Source of the DNA: CAVHIG01 sp963636105 | Lineage (GTDB): Bacteria; Bacillota; Clostridia; Peptostreptococcales; Anaerovoracaceae | Reading direction: 5' to 3' | Assembly: GCA_963636105.1 (NCBI GenBank) | Contig: CAVHIG010000010.1 | Location: 1 to 40,337, forward strand | DNA: 40,337 bases | Shown: piece by piece, positions 23,829-31,186 of the stretch | How the letters are laid out: each line of letters starts with the position of its first letter | How positions within the stretch are numbered: position 1 is the first letter of the stretch | Notes under the pieces: generated by a model | The model's input: the letters and a program-made list of their open reading frames with translations, nothing else | What the model was told of the DNA's origin: nothing | Databases searched by the model: none | Translations under genes and position numbers: made by a program

Positions 23829-24713
23829 CTATGCGCTCTTTTTCTCCTCAAGCTCCGGGCTCTTTGCGGCCGCGGATACTGCCTGCTTTACCTGCGAGTG
23901 CTGCTCTGTCTCCCTATTTCCGCTCAGGAGTACGCCATCGTCCGCAAGCTGCTCACCGCTTGCCTCATAGAACTTCGCCATCAGCTTTTCTACGGTCAAT
24001 CTATTCTTCTCCTCGCCCTTGATGTCGAGTATAACCTTGCCGTCCGCGAGCATGATGAGGCGGTTTCCGTATTCTATAGCATTATTCATATTGTGAGTGA
24101 TCATAAGCGTGGTCAGATTATTTTCTCTTACGATTCTGTCTGTCAAGGAAAGCACATTGTCCGCAGTCTTCGGGTCGAGAGCCGCCGTATGCTCATCGAG
24201 AAGCAGAAGCTTTGGCGTCTTGAGCGAAGCCATGAGAAGTGTAACCGCCTGTCTCTGTCCGCCGGAAAGGAGTCCCACCTTTGTCTTGAGTCTGTTTTCG
24301 AGTCCCAGGCCGAGGGTCGCAAGCTTTTCTCTGTAAAGCTCTCTCTCCTTTTTTGTGATGAACCACTTGAGAGTGCGGTGCTTTCCGCGTCTCAAGGCGA
24401 TGGACATATTCTCTTCTATTTGCATGTCCGCGGCCGTGCCGAGCATAGGATCCTGGAATACTCTGCCCATGTACTTTGCGCGCTTATGCTCAGGCATCTT
24501 TGTGACATCCACACCGTCTATCAAAACCTGACCGGAATCAGGGCGCCACAGCCCTGCGATGGCATTGAGCATCGTGCTCTTGCCTGCGCCGTTTCCGCCG
24601 ATGACCGTCACAAATTCACCGTCTTCTATCGTGAGTGAAAGCCCGTCAAGAGCTGTCTTTTCGTTTATAGTACCTGCATTGAAGGTTTTGCGTATGTTCT
24701 TAAGTTCAAGCAT
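23829..24713 (-). CDS. ABC importer ATP-binding protein (TrpZ-like)
   Basis: The 294-residue ATPase energises the importer. Walker A GGNGAGKST (39-47), the Q-loop in FQDPMLG, the signature LSGGQRQ (149-155) and Walker B LLLLDEHTAALD (169-180), followed by the H-loop MITHNM, are intact. It belongs to the family that pairs with BtpA/TrpX-type lipoproteins (COG1101). The last 45 residues, rich in Glu, Lys and Ala, extend beyond the usual domain end. Its start overlaps the permease stop by eight bases, so the two are translationally coupled. It is the last gene of the operon before a strong terminator. Confidence 0.93.
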   Translation of the reverse strand: MLELKNIRKTFNAGTINEKTALDGLSLTIEDGEFVTVIGGNGAGKSTMLNAIAGLWRPDSGQVLIDGVDVTKMPEHKRAKYMGRVFQDPMLGTAADMQIEENMSIALRRGKHRTLKWFITKKERELYREKLATLGLGLENRLKTKVGLLSGGQRQAVTLLMASLKTPKLLLLDEHTAALDPKTADNVLSLTDRIVRENNLTTLMITHNMNNAIEYGNRLIMLADGKVILDIKGEEKNRLTVEKLMAKFYEASGEQLADDGVLLSGNRETEQHSQVKQAVSAAAKSPELEEKKSA

Positions 24714-25653
24714 TTTGTCCTACTTCCTTTCCTTTTACTCCCTTGACTGGCTTCAGTCCCTTGAAATATCTTGTATTCATGTACGGTATCGCAAGGAATA
24801 TCGCCACGATGATAGCTGAGAAGAGCTTGAGCATCTGCGGGTCGAGACCTCTCCAGATAACCACCTGAAGTACCAGATAGTAGATGATGGAGCCGATGGA
24901 GACCGCCGTGAGCCTCAAAGCGAAGTTTGTGAAGATTTTTCCGAAAATCGCCTCTCCTATGACTACAGCCGCGAGGCCGATTACGATTGCGCCTCTACCC
25001 ATCTGCACATCCGCAAAGCCCTGATATTGTGCGAGCAGCGCGCCTGCCAGGGCCACAAAGCCGTTTGAAAGTGTGAGTCCCACAACCTTATTTACCGAGA
25101 CATTTATGCCCTGCGCGCGGCACATCGCTTCGTTATTTCCGGAAGCGCGGAGCGTGCAGCCGAATTCCGTATTGAAAAACCAGTACAGGATTATTATGGT
25201 AACGGCGGTGATTATCGCGGTGATGAGTATGGTATTTTCGAGGAGGGGTACGCCCTTTACGTTTCGAAGTGATACCAAAAGGTCAGTGTTATTTGCATTT
25301 ATTGGCTGATTTGCCTTGCTGTCCATTATTTTCAAATTTATGGAGTAAAGTCCAAGCTGTGTAAGTATGCCTGCTAATATGGCCGGTATACCCATAAACG
25401 TGTGCAAAAGTCCGGTGGCAGCTCCTGCAAGCATTCCAGCCAGGGTAGCGACCGCGATGGATGTGAAATTTCCGTATCCCGCGAGCATCATCATGATGCA
25501 TACCGCACCGCCTGTGCAGAGCGAGCCGTCTACTGTAAGGTCTGCGATATCCAGAACCTTAAATGTGATAAATACGCCGATAGCTACGATTCCCCATATA
25601 AGGCCTTGAGCCACGGCGCCGGGCAAACCGTTTATAAGTACACCTATGTCCAT
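24706..25653 (-). CDS. ABC importer permease (TrpY-like)
   Basis: A 315-residue inner-membrane permease with eight to nine hydrophobic segments, for instance VAQGLIWGIVAIGVFITFKV near the N-terminus. The segments SLCTGGAVCIMMMLAGYGN and LRASGNNEAMCRAQGINV are typical of the LivH-like permeases in COG4120. It ends with a cytoplasmic tail (NTRYFKGLKPVKGVKGKE). It lies 31 bases after the substrate-binding lipoprotein gene and overlaps the ATPase gene. The substrate is inferred from the operon leader to be an aromatic amino acid. Confidence 0.93.
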   Translation of the reverse strand: MDIGVLINGLPGAVAQGLIWGIVAIGVFITFKVLDIADLTVDGSLCTGGAVCIMMMLAGYGNFTSIAVATLAGMLAGAATGLLHTFMGIPAILAGILTQLGLYSINLKIMDSKANQPINANNTDLLVSLRNVKGVPLLENTILITAIITAVTIIILYWFFNTEFGCTLRASGNNEAMCRAQGINVSVNKVVGLTLSNGFVALAGALLAQYQGFADVQMGRGAIVIGLAAVVIGEAIFGKIFTNFALRLTAVSIGSIIYYLVLQVVIWRGLDPQMLKLFSAIIVAIFLAIPYMNTRYFKGLKPVKGVKGKEVGQNA

Positions 25654-25684
25654 AATTACTTAACCTCCGTCTCTACATCAATTC

Positions 25685-26686
25685 CTACTCGATTGCCTGA
25701 TATTCGTCTGGAACAGTGATACCGAGCTCATCGCAGATTGTCTTGTTGTACTTCTTTGTAACCTGTGGTGCGTATGCGATAGCCATTGTAGAGATGTCTG
25801 CACCCTCTGCCAGGATTTCGGCAGCCATCACACCTGTCTGGTATCCAAGGTCATAGTAGCTTATTGAAAGTGTAACTGTACCGCAGCCTGAGCAAATGCC
25901 TTCCTCACCTGCTACTACAGGTACGCCTGCAGGTCTGCAAATGTTGTCGATGATGCCTGTATTTGCGGCTACCGTATTGTCTGTCGGCACGTAGATGAGG
26001 TCGCTTGAGGATGCTGCCGTAGTAGTTACTGTAGCGAGGTCGTTTGAATCTGAGAACGAGTATGCTGTGCACTCATAGCCGAGCTTTGTGAGCTCCTCTG
26101 TCATTACGTCGATCTGGTACTGTGAATTTGCCTCAGATGAGCAATAGAGAAGTCCTATATTCTTTACATCCGGGAAGATTTCCTGAATCATAGCTGCCTG
26201 CTCATCAAGCGGAGCAAGGTCTGAAGTGCCGGATATATTTCCGCCTACTGTTCCGTCAAAGTCCGGAATGTTCAGCGCTGTGCCATATTCAGTAACAGAT
26301 GTACCCAGGATAGGAATTGTGTCTGTGCCGGATACTGCCGCCTGCAGTGCCGCTGTAGCGTTTGCCATGATGAGGTCTACATCAGCTGCTACGAAGTTGT
26401 TTATGATGGTCGTGCAGTTGTTTGATTCGCCCTGTGCGAGTTTTACGTCTATGGAAACGTCGTCACCGAGCTTTTCCTTCAGTGCGTCCGAAAAGCCCTC
26501 GGTCGCTGCGTCGAGTGCCACATGCTCTATAAGCTGGCATACGCCTACCGTATATTTTGCACCTGTGCTGCTCTCATCTGTAGCTTCGCCCTCGGCTTCT
26601 CCGCTTCCGCCGCAAGCTGCCAGAGAAAGCACCATAGTGCCTACAAGCAGTGAGGCTGTCAATTTTTTAAGTAAATCCTTTTTCAT
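25685..26686 (-). CDS. ABC importer substrate-binding lipoprotein (TrpX-like)
   Basis: A 333-residue lipoprotein. The signal sequence ends in the lipobox LAAC with lipidated Cys25, followed by a Gly/Glu/Ser-rich linker. The mature part is the two-lobed periplasmic-binding fold of the COG2984 family (segments VGVCQLIEHVALDAATEGF, IMANATAALQAA, IGLLYCSSEANSQYQ, IYVPTDNTV and VVAGEEGICSGCGTV). Family members bind tryptophan or tyrosine in other Firmicutes. ATG 26686 has AAGGAG upstream. It is the first gene of the operon and is preceded by a leader-peptide attenuator. Confidence 0.93.
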   Translation of the reverse strand: MKKDLLKKLTASLLVGTMVLSLAACGGSGEAEGEATDESSTGAKYTVGVCQLIEHVALDAATEGFSDALKEKLGDDVSIDVKLAQGESNNCTTIINNFVAADVDLIMANATAALQAAVSGTDTIPILGTSVTEYGTALNIPDFDGTVGGNISGTSDLAPLDEQAAMIQEIFPDVKNIGLLYCSSEANSQYQIDVMTEELTKLGYECTAYSFSDSNDLATVTTTAASSSDLIYVPTDNTVAANTGIIDNICRPAGVPVVAGEEGICSGCGTVTLSISYYDLGYQTGVMAAEILAEGADISTMAIAYAPQVTKKYNKTICDELGITVPDEYQAIE

Positions 26687-26711
26687 CTTTCTTTTTCTCC
26701 TTTTCAGAATA

Positions 26712-26744
26712 TAAAAACGGCTGTATCCGCATGGACACAGCCGT
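26712..26744 (-). terminator. Attenuator terminator before the ABC importer operon
   Basis: On the minus strand ACGGCTGTGTCC pairs with GGATACAGCCGT (one internal mismatch; arms 26733-26744 and 26717-26728), followed by TTTTTATATT. It stands before, not after, the operon, 31 bases upstream of the first ATG, and 24 bases after the leader-peptide stop. Its 5' arm GGCTGTGTCC can alternatively pair with GGACAGAGCC inside the leader peptide gene (26783-26792, nine of ten bases). Confidence 0.85.
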
Positions 26745-26767
26745 AAGCAACATTATATTTTATTTTA

Positions 26768-26893
26768 TCATGCCAAGCACAAGGCTCTGTCCCGAAATAC
26801 ATATTTAATTGTCCTCAACGCAAAATAACCTACGTAATAGTAGGCGCTAAAGGCGAACGTAAAGACTGTATTTCTTGCAGATGTACTTCTCAT
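26768..26893 (-). CDS. Phe/Tyr-rich leader peptide controlling the ABC importer operon
   Basis: A 41-codon frame with ATG at 26893, AAAGGA about 11 bases upstream, and TGA at 26768. It begins MRSTSARNTV and continues FTFAFSAYYYVGYF, so eight of codons 11-24 are Phe or Tyr, including three consecutive Tyr codons. A small hairpin CCTAC/GTAGG (26829-26844) covers the Tyr codons. The stop codon lies between the antiterminator half (26783-26792) and the terminator. This is the arrangement of ribosome-mediated attenuation (as known for pheA or trp leaders): stalling at Tyr/Phe frees the antiterminator; reaching the stop masks it. No T-box core AGGGTGG is present. Confidence 0.75.
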   Translation of the reverse strand: MRSTSARNTVFTFAFSAYYYVGYFALRTIKYVFRDRALCLA

Positions 26894-26912
26894 GGCTACT
26901 TTTTTCCTTTCT

Positions 26913-26933
26913 AAGTGTGCACAGCGCACGCTT
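26913..26933. promoter_or_regulatory. Palindromic motif in the ABC operon leader, shared with the aminotransferase leader
   Basis: AAGTGTGCACAGCGC followed by ACGCTT is an imperfect palindrome in the transcribed leader, just before the leader-peptide ribosome site. A closely similar sequence lies at 30967-30987 upstream of the aminotransferase gene. It could be a protein-binding site or an RNA hairpin. Confidence 0.4.
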
Positions 26934-26987
26934 TATTGTTGAGCTACACATGTTTTGTGAATATTTTTGTGCTCTTCAACAAAACAG

Positions 26988-27016
26988 ATTTTACTACTTA
27001 TCTACATGTCTGTCAA
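26988..27016 (-). promoter_or_regulatory. Sigma-A promoter of the leader and ABC importer operon
   Basis: On the minus strand, a perfect -35 TTGACA (27011-27016) and TAAAAT (26988-26993) are separated by 17 bases. The predicted leader RNA before the first structural gene is about 295 nt. Confidence 0.8.
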
Positions 27017-27091
27017 GCACTTTTTGTTATTTAATTGAAAATTTATGTATCGCGTGTGATAATATCTTGCTGTGAGGAATATGATTTCGTC

Positions 27092-27134
27092 ATAAAAAGG
27101 CGTCACATGACTTTTGAAAGCCACATGACGCCTT
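27092..27134 (-). terminator. Intrinsic terminator after the pyrophosphatase gene
   Basis: On the minus strand AAGGCGTCA (27126-27134) pairs with TGACGCCTT (27097-27105), with further partial pairing inside and a T-run after it. Confidence 0.85.
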
Positions 27135-27177
27135 GGTCATCCTATTATATTTCTCTGTTTTTATTGAGAAGTCTATA

Positions 27178-29202
27178 TTAGAAAAGTCCGCCGATCTGTA
27201 CGAAGAGTGGCGCAAATACTACAGCAACGATAGTCATCAGCTTGATGAGGATGTTGATGGAAGGACCGGATGTATCCTTGAACGGATCTCCTACTGTATC
27301 GCCTACTACAGCAGCCTTATGAGGTTCTGAACCCTTGCCGCCGTAATTTCCTTCTTCGATGTACTTCTTTGCATTGTCCCATGCACCGCCTGCGTTTGCC
27401 ATCATGATAGCAAGCAGTACGCCGGAGGAAAGTGAGCCCGCGAGCATTCCGCCCAGAGCATCAGGACCCATTACAATACCTACAACGAGCGGAGCGATGA
27501 TAGCCATAAGACCTGGCATAATCATTTCCTTAAGAGCAGCTCCTGTGGAGATGTCTACGCATCTTGCGTAATCAGGCTTGGAAGTACCTTCCATGATGCC
27601 CTTGTCTTCTCTGAACTGTCTTCTTACTTCTTCGATCATCTGGTTTGCAGCCTTACCTACGGAATTCATAGTCATAGCTGAGAACAGGAACGGAAGCATA
27701 GCTCCGATAAATACTCCTGCGATTACCATTGGTGAAAGAAGGCTGATATCGTCAAGCTGTGCAACCTGTGAGTAGGAAGCAAAGAGTGCGAGTGCTGTCA
27801 GAGCAGCAGAACCGATAGCGAAGCCCTTACCGATAGCAGCTGTAGTATTACCTACAGAGTCGAGCTTGTCAGTGATTTCTCTTACGCTGTCAGGAAGCTC
27901 AGCCATCTCAGCGATACCACCAGCATTGTCAGATACAGGACCATATGCGTCTACAGCTACTGTCATAGCAGTTGTGGAGAGCATACCTACAGCAGCGAGT
28001 GCGATACCATAGAGGCCTGCAAATGCGTTTGCTACGAGGATACCTACCGCGATGAGGATGATAGGCCACAGTGTGGACATCATGCCTACGCCGAGTCCGG
28101 AAATGATTGTAGTAGCAGCACCAGTCTGGGACTGCTCAGCGATCTTCTTTACATGCTTATAATCGCCTGATGTATATACTTCTGTAATTTTACCGATTGC
28201 AATACCTACGATAAGTCCTGCTATAATAGCGATTGCGCAGTTGTATGTGTCGAGCATTGCCTTACTGAGTACAAAGGATGCTATGATTACGATTACGCCA
28301 CTTACATAAGTACCCATGTTGAGAGCCTTTGCAGGATTTACACCTTCCTGACCTCTTACAAACATGATGCCGAGTACTGATGCGATAAGACCAATTGCGG
28401 AAAGCAAAAGCGGGAATACGGAGCCTACTACAGGATCAAGCGCAAATGCCGCGCCGATAGCAGGTGTAACCTCAGGAATAATAACCGCAAGTGTGATAGC
28501 GGAGATTATGGAACCTACATAGGATTCGAAAAGGTCAGAACCCATACCAGCAACGTCGCCTACGTTGTCGCCTACGTTGTCAGCGATAACAGCAGGGTTT
28601 CTCGGGTCATCCTCAGGGATACCTGCTTCTACCTTACCTACAAGGTCAGCTCCTACGTCAGCAGCCTTTGTATAGATACCGCCGCCTACACGACCGAAGA
28701 GAGCCATTGAAGAAGCTCCGAGACCAAAGCCTGTGATTACGTCCGCGCAATCTACGCCCATAACTACAAATACAACGCCGAGTCCGAAAAGACCAAGTCC
28801 TGATACGCAAAGACCCATTACAGCGCCGGATCTGAAAGCAACCTTCAGAGCCTTGCTCATGCCGCTTTCCTTTGCAGCATTTGCAGTTCTTACGTTGCCC
28901 TTTGTAGCTACGTTCATTCCGAAGAATCCGGCAAGCACTGAAAGGAGTGCGCCAAATACGTACAGAACTGCTGTAGTCCAGTTGATTGCAATACCGATCA
29001 ATAAGAAGAGTACTACGATTACAATAATCATCGTCTTATACTCTCTCTTCAGGAAAGCCATGGCTCCTTCTCTGATATAGCCGGCAATTTCCTTCATTCT
29101 TGCTGTACCGTCGTCAACATGGCCGATCCACTTTGCCAATGCGTACGCAACAATCAGACCGACTATTGCGCAGACGGTAGCAACTACTGCTAAAGTTGTC
29201 AT
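27178..29202 (-). CDS. hppA: Membrane-bound ion-translocating pyrophosphatase, K+-dependent type
   Basis: Couples pyrophosphate hydrolysis to H+ or Na+ pumping. The 674-residue, roughly 16-helix protein has the family's catalytic signature DVGADLVGKVEAGIPEDDPRNPAVIADNVGDNVGD (motif around 190-230; Asp cluster), a second acidic site near DAYGPVSDNAGGIAEM, and the C-terminal DTVGDPFKDTSGPSINILIKL. The segment GNTTAAIGKG has Ala where K+-independent enzymes carry Lys, which points to the K+-dependent class. Whether it pumps H+ or Na+ cannot be settled by eye. ATG 29202 follows GGGGAGG. It is a lone gene. Confidence 0.96.
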   Translation of the reverse strand: MTTLAVVATVCAIVGLIVAYALAKWIGHVDDGTARMKEIAGYIREGAMAFLKREYKTMIIVIVVLFLLIGIAINWTTAVLYVFGALLSVLAGFFGMNVATKGNVRTANAAKESGMSKALKVAFRSGAVMGLCVSGLGLFGLGVVFVVMGVDCADVITGFGLGASSMALFGRVGGGIYTKAADVGADLVGKVEAGIPEDDPRNPAVIADNVGDNVGDVAGMGSDLFESYVGSIISAITLAVIIPEVTPAIGAAFALDPVVGSVFPLLLSAIGLIASVLGIMFVRGQEGVNPAKALNMGTYVSGVIVIIASFVLSKAMLDTYNCAIAIIAGLIVGIAIGKITEVYTSGDYKHVKKIAEQSQTGAATTIISGLGVGMMSTLWPIILIAVGILVANAFAGLYGIALAAVGMLSTTAMTVAVDAYGPVSDNAGGIAEMAELPDSVREITDKLDSVGNTTAAIGKGFAIGSAALTALALFASYSQVAQLDDISLLSPMVIAGVFIGAMLPFLFSAMTMNSVGKAANQMIEEVRRQFREDKGIMEGTSKPDYARCVDISTGAALKEMIMPGLMAIIAPLVVGIVMGPDALGGMLAGSLSSGVLLAIMMANAGGAWDNAKKYIEEGNYGGKGSEPHKAAVVGDTVGDPFKDTSGPSINILIKLMTIVAVVFAPLFVQIGGLF

Positions 29203-29238
29203 GTCAATAATTCCTCCCCTGCGACTTTTGTGCGCGTC

Positions 29239-29262
29239 AAAAAGGTGCCAGTGACACCTTTT
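29239..29262 (-). terminator. Short terminator between secG and hppA
   Basis: On the minus strand AAAAGGTG pairs with CACCTTTT around the 8-base loop TCACTGGC, followed by T. It can end the secG transcript. A TTGACT hexamer upstream of it hints at an hppA promoter, but no matching -10 was found. Confidence 0.65.
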
Positions 29263-29321
29263 AAAACTGCGAACTAAAAGTCAAAATATTTAAATTAAAA
29301 AATTGTGGAAACGTTTTTATT

Positions 29322-29552
29322 TTATTCCGTCATCACAAGAACCAGTGACAACACAATAAAAAGCACCGCCGCAACAGTTGTGATCTTGGAAAGAATGGCC
29401 TCATAGCCCTTGCTCTTTTTCTTTCCGAAAAGCTGCTCCGCGCCGCCGCCGATTGAGCCGGACAATCCGGCACTATTGCCTGACTGAAGCAAAATACTTG
29501 CTATAAGCACAAGGCTTGCTATAGCCAGCAATACCATAAGAACGGTCGTCAT
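29322..29552 (-). CDS. secG: Preprotein translocase subunit SecG
   Basis: The small auxiliary subunit of the SecYEG channel. The 76-residue protein has two membrane segments (about 3-20 and 55-74) joined by the family loop ILLQSGNSAGLSGSIGGGAEQLFGKKKSKGYEAIL. ATG 29552 follows GGGAGG. It is monocistronic here: a terminator lies on each side and a promoter overlaps the upstream one. In many Firmicutes secG precedes rnr and smpB; those are not present. Confidence 0.95.
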   Translation of the reverse strand: MTTVLMVLLAIASLVLIASILLQSGNSAGLSGSIGGGAEQLFGKKKSKGYEAILSKITTVAAVLFIVLSLVLVMTE

Positions 29553-29584
29553 TTCTTTACCTCCCTTGTCTGAATAACTGTTAG

Positions 29585-29613
29585 ATTATATCATTAAAAA
29601 AGCGAAAAATCAA
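29585..29613 (-). promoter_or_regulatory. secG promoter overlapping the upstream terminator
   Basis: On the minus strand TTGATT (29608-29613) and a perfect TATAAT (29585-29590) are separated by 17 bases. The -35 and spacer lie inside one arm of the terminator stem at 29596-29653. Confidence 0.65.
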
Positions 29614-29653
29614 GCGGTTTTCATGGTGATTTTTCGCTTTTTTACGTTAATTA
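29596..29653. terminator. Bidirectional-looking terminator after the aminotransferase gene
   Basis: A perfect 17-bp inverted repeat, AAAAAAGCGAAAAATCA (29596-29612) with TGATTTTTCGCTTTTTT (29637-29653). The terminal T-run on the minus strand ends the aminotransferase transcript. Confidence 0.9.
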
Positions 29654-29685
29654 TTTGTCAATTTCTGCTTTTTAAGCTTTCATTC

Positions 29686-30867
29686 CTATTCCTCAAAGGC
29701 CCTTTTAAAAAGCGGCAATGCCCCGATTATAGTCTCCTTGGATACGCAATAGCAAAGGCGGAAATATCCATCCACACCAAAGTCTTCAGAAGGCACCACA
29801 AGCAGGTCATATTTCTTACACTTTTCCGAAAATGCCTTTGCGTCTCCGCCCGGCGCCTTTGCAAAGAGATAGAAGGCGCCGTCCGGCTTTGCGCACTCAT
29901 ATCCAATCTCCCTAAGTCCGTTATACAAAAGCTTTCTGTTTTCATCATAGGCCGCAAGATCCGGCTTTTCATGTGTGCAACGAGCTACCGCGCGCTGCAC
30001 CAGCGTAGGCGGGCACACATGACCCATCACGCGCGCTGCCCCCGCAATTGCCGCAAAAAGCTCCCTCGCATCTGTCATCCCTGCCGGAACATACACATAT
30101 CCGATACGCTCTCCCGGAAGCGAAAGCGACTTCGAATAGGAGTAGCATACGAAGGTATCCTTGTAAATCGAAGGCACCCACGGCACCTCCGCTCCGTCAT
30201 ATACAAGCTCGCGATATGGCTCATCAGATATCAGATATACAGGCTTTCCAAGTTCCTCGCTCTTCCTTGCGAGAATGTCCGCAACCTTTTCAAGCGTCTC
30301 CTTGCTGAATACCACGCCTGAAGGATTGTTTGGCGAATTTATTATAACGGCCTGCGTGTTTTTATTTATCATAGCCTCAAGCGCCGCAAGATCTATCTGG
30401 AAATTTTTTGTATCAGCCGGTACATATACGAATTTGCTCCCCGTGCTTTCGATAAAAGGTCTGTACTCCGGAAAGAAAGGAGCGATTCCGAGAATTTCCG
30501 TCTCGCTGTCTATATGAAGCGCCTTGCATACCGCAATGAGAGCAGGCGCCGCGCCGCAGGTAAAGAAAAGGTCATTTCCGCTGACTGCCGTGCCGGTGCG
30601 CTCAGAAAGCTCTGCGGCAACTGCCTCTCTTGCGTCCATGAAGCCGGGTGCGCTGCTGTAGCCATGCACAAGCAGGCTGTCCTCTGTATTCAAAATATCC
30701 ACAATGGCTTCATTTACAGCCTTTGGCGCCGGAATGCTCGGATTTCCGAGCGAAAAATCATATACATTCTCTCTGCCCACAATGGCGGCCCTCTGCAAAC
30801 CGAATTCAAACAGCTCACGGATGCATGACCTTGCCGAGCCCAGAGCGTAATTATATTTATTATACAT
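29686..30867 (-). CDS. Pyridoxal-phosphate aminotransferase, class I/II
   Basis: A fold-type I aminotransferase of 393 residues. Visible landmarks are SLGNPSIPAP near the N-terminus, HGYSSAPGFMDAREAVA, INSPNNPSG (about 177-185, cofactor-binding Asn), ISDEPYRE (Asp for the pyridine nitrogen), the Schiff-base lysine in SYSKSLSLPGERIGY (Lys about 246) and the substrate-carboxylate arginine in GYFRLCYC. The substrate is not determined; a link to aromatic amino acids is suggested only by a shared leader motif with the ABC importer. The start is ATG 30867 with GGAG seven bases upstream rather than the TTG at 30873. Confidence 0.92.
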   Translation of the reverse strand: MYNKYNYALGSARSCIRELFEFGLQRAAIVGRENVYDFSLGNPSIPAPKAVNEAIVDILNTEDSLLVHGYSSAPGFMDAREAVAAELSERTGTAVSGNDLFFTCGAAPALIAVCKALHIDSETEILGIAPFFPEYRPFIESTGSKFVYVPADTKNFQIDLAALEAMINKNTQAVIINSPNNPSGVVFSKETLEKVADILARKSEELGKPVYLISDEPYRELVYDGAEVPWVPSIYKDTFVCYSYSKSLSLPGERIGYVYVPAGMTDARELFAAIAGAARVMGHVCPPTLVQRAVARCTHEKPDLAAYDENRKLLYNGLREIGYECAKPDGAFYLFAKAPGGDAKAFSEKCKKYDLLVVPSEDFGVDGYFRLCYCVSKETIIGALPLFKRAFEE

Positions 30868-30966
30868 AGACAATCTCCATTCCGCTGCCTTGCATCAGCT
30901 AAGTAATCATATAAGGCTCTCCTGTCCAAAAGGCAAGGGTCGACAGAAGATTCCTTTCTTTTTATG

Positions 30967-30987
30967 AAGTGTGCACAGTGCCCACTT
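30967..30987. promoter_or_regulatory. Palindrome in the aminotransferase leader
   Basis: AAGTGTGCAC, A, GTGCCCACTT: ten-base arms with one mismatch around a single central base. It lies about 10-30 bases downstream of the predicted transcription start. It resembles the motif at 26913-26933 in the ABC importer leader; both are followed within 20 bases by AAAGGAA. Confidence 0.5.
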
Positions 30988-31000
30988 GCTCTATACCCCG

Positions 31001-31029
31001 ATTATACGCCTCTTTCCCCGCCATTGCAA
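31001..31029 (-). promoter_or_regulatory. Sigma-A promoter of the aminotransferase gene
   Basis: On the minus strand TTGCAA (31024-31029) and a perfect TATAAT (31001-31006) are 17 bases apart. The leader to ATG 30867 is about 125 nt and contains the 30967 palindrome and a weak CTGTC/GACAG hairpin but no clear leader peptide. The 319-base gap between this gene and eno is accounted for by this promoter, its leader and the eno terminator. Confidence 0.65.
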
Positions 31030-31077
31030 GTGCCAATTGCGTAGCTTGGAAATTTATATTTTTACAAAATTCCAAAC

Positions 31078-31119
31078 AAAAATGGCGGAAAAGCGCTTTC
31101 TTGTCGCTGTCCGCCATTT
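31078..31119 (-). terminator. Intrinsic terminator after eno
   Basis: On the minus strand AAATGGCGGA (31110-31119) pairs with TCCGCCATTT (31080-31089) and is followed by TTGTTT. Confidence 0.85.
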
Positions 31120-31186
31120 CTTAAAATCGTATTATCGGTTCCGGCCTTTTTCAAAAGGCCATCCCGCAAATCTGCATTCCAAGCTC

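Noticed and set aside
26687..26990. T-box riboswitch before the ABC importer
   Set aside because: There is no AGGGTGGNACCGCG-like core before the terminator. The leader peptide with antiterminator pairing explains the region better.
20427..30897. Shared 19-base word CATTCCGC(C/T)GCCTTGCATC at 20427-20445 and 30878-30896
   Set aside because: One mismatch and only two copies, with no shared structure around them. It may be another short repeat, but the evidence is too thin to list.
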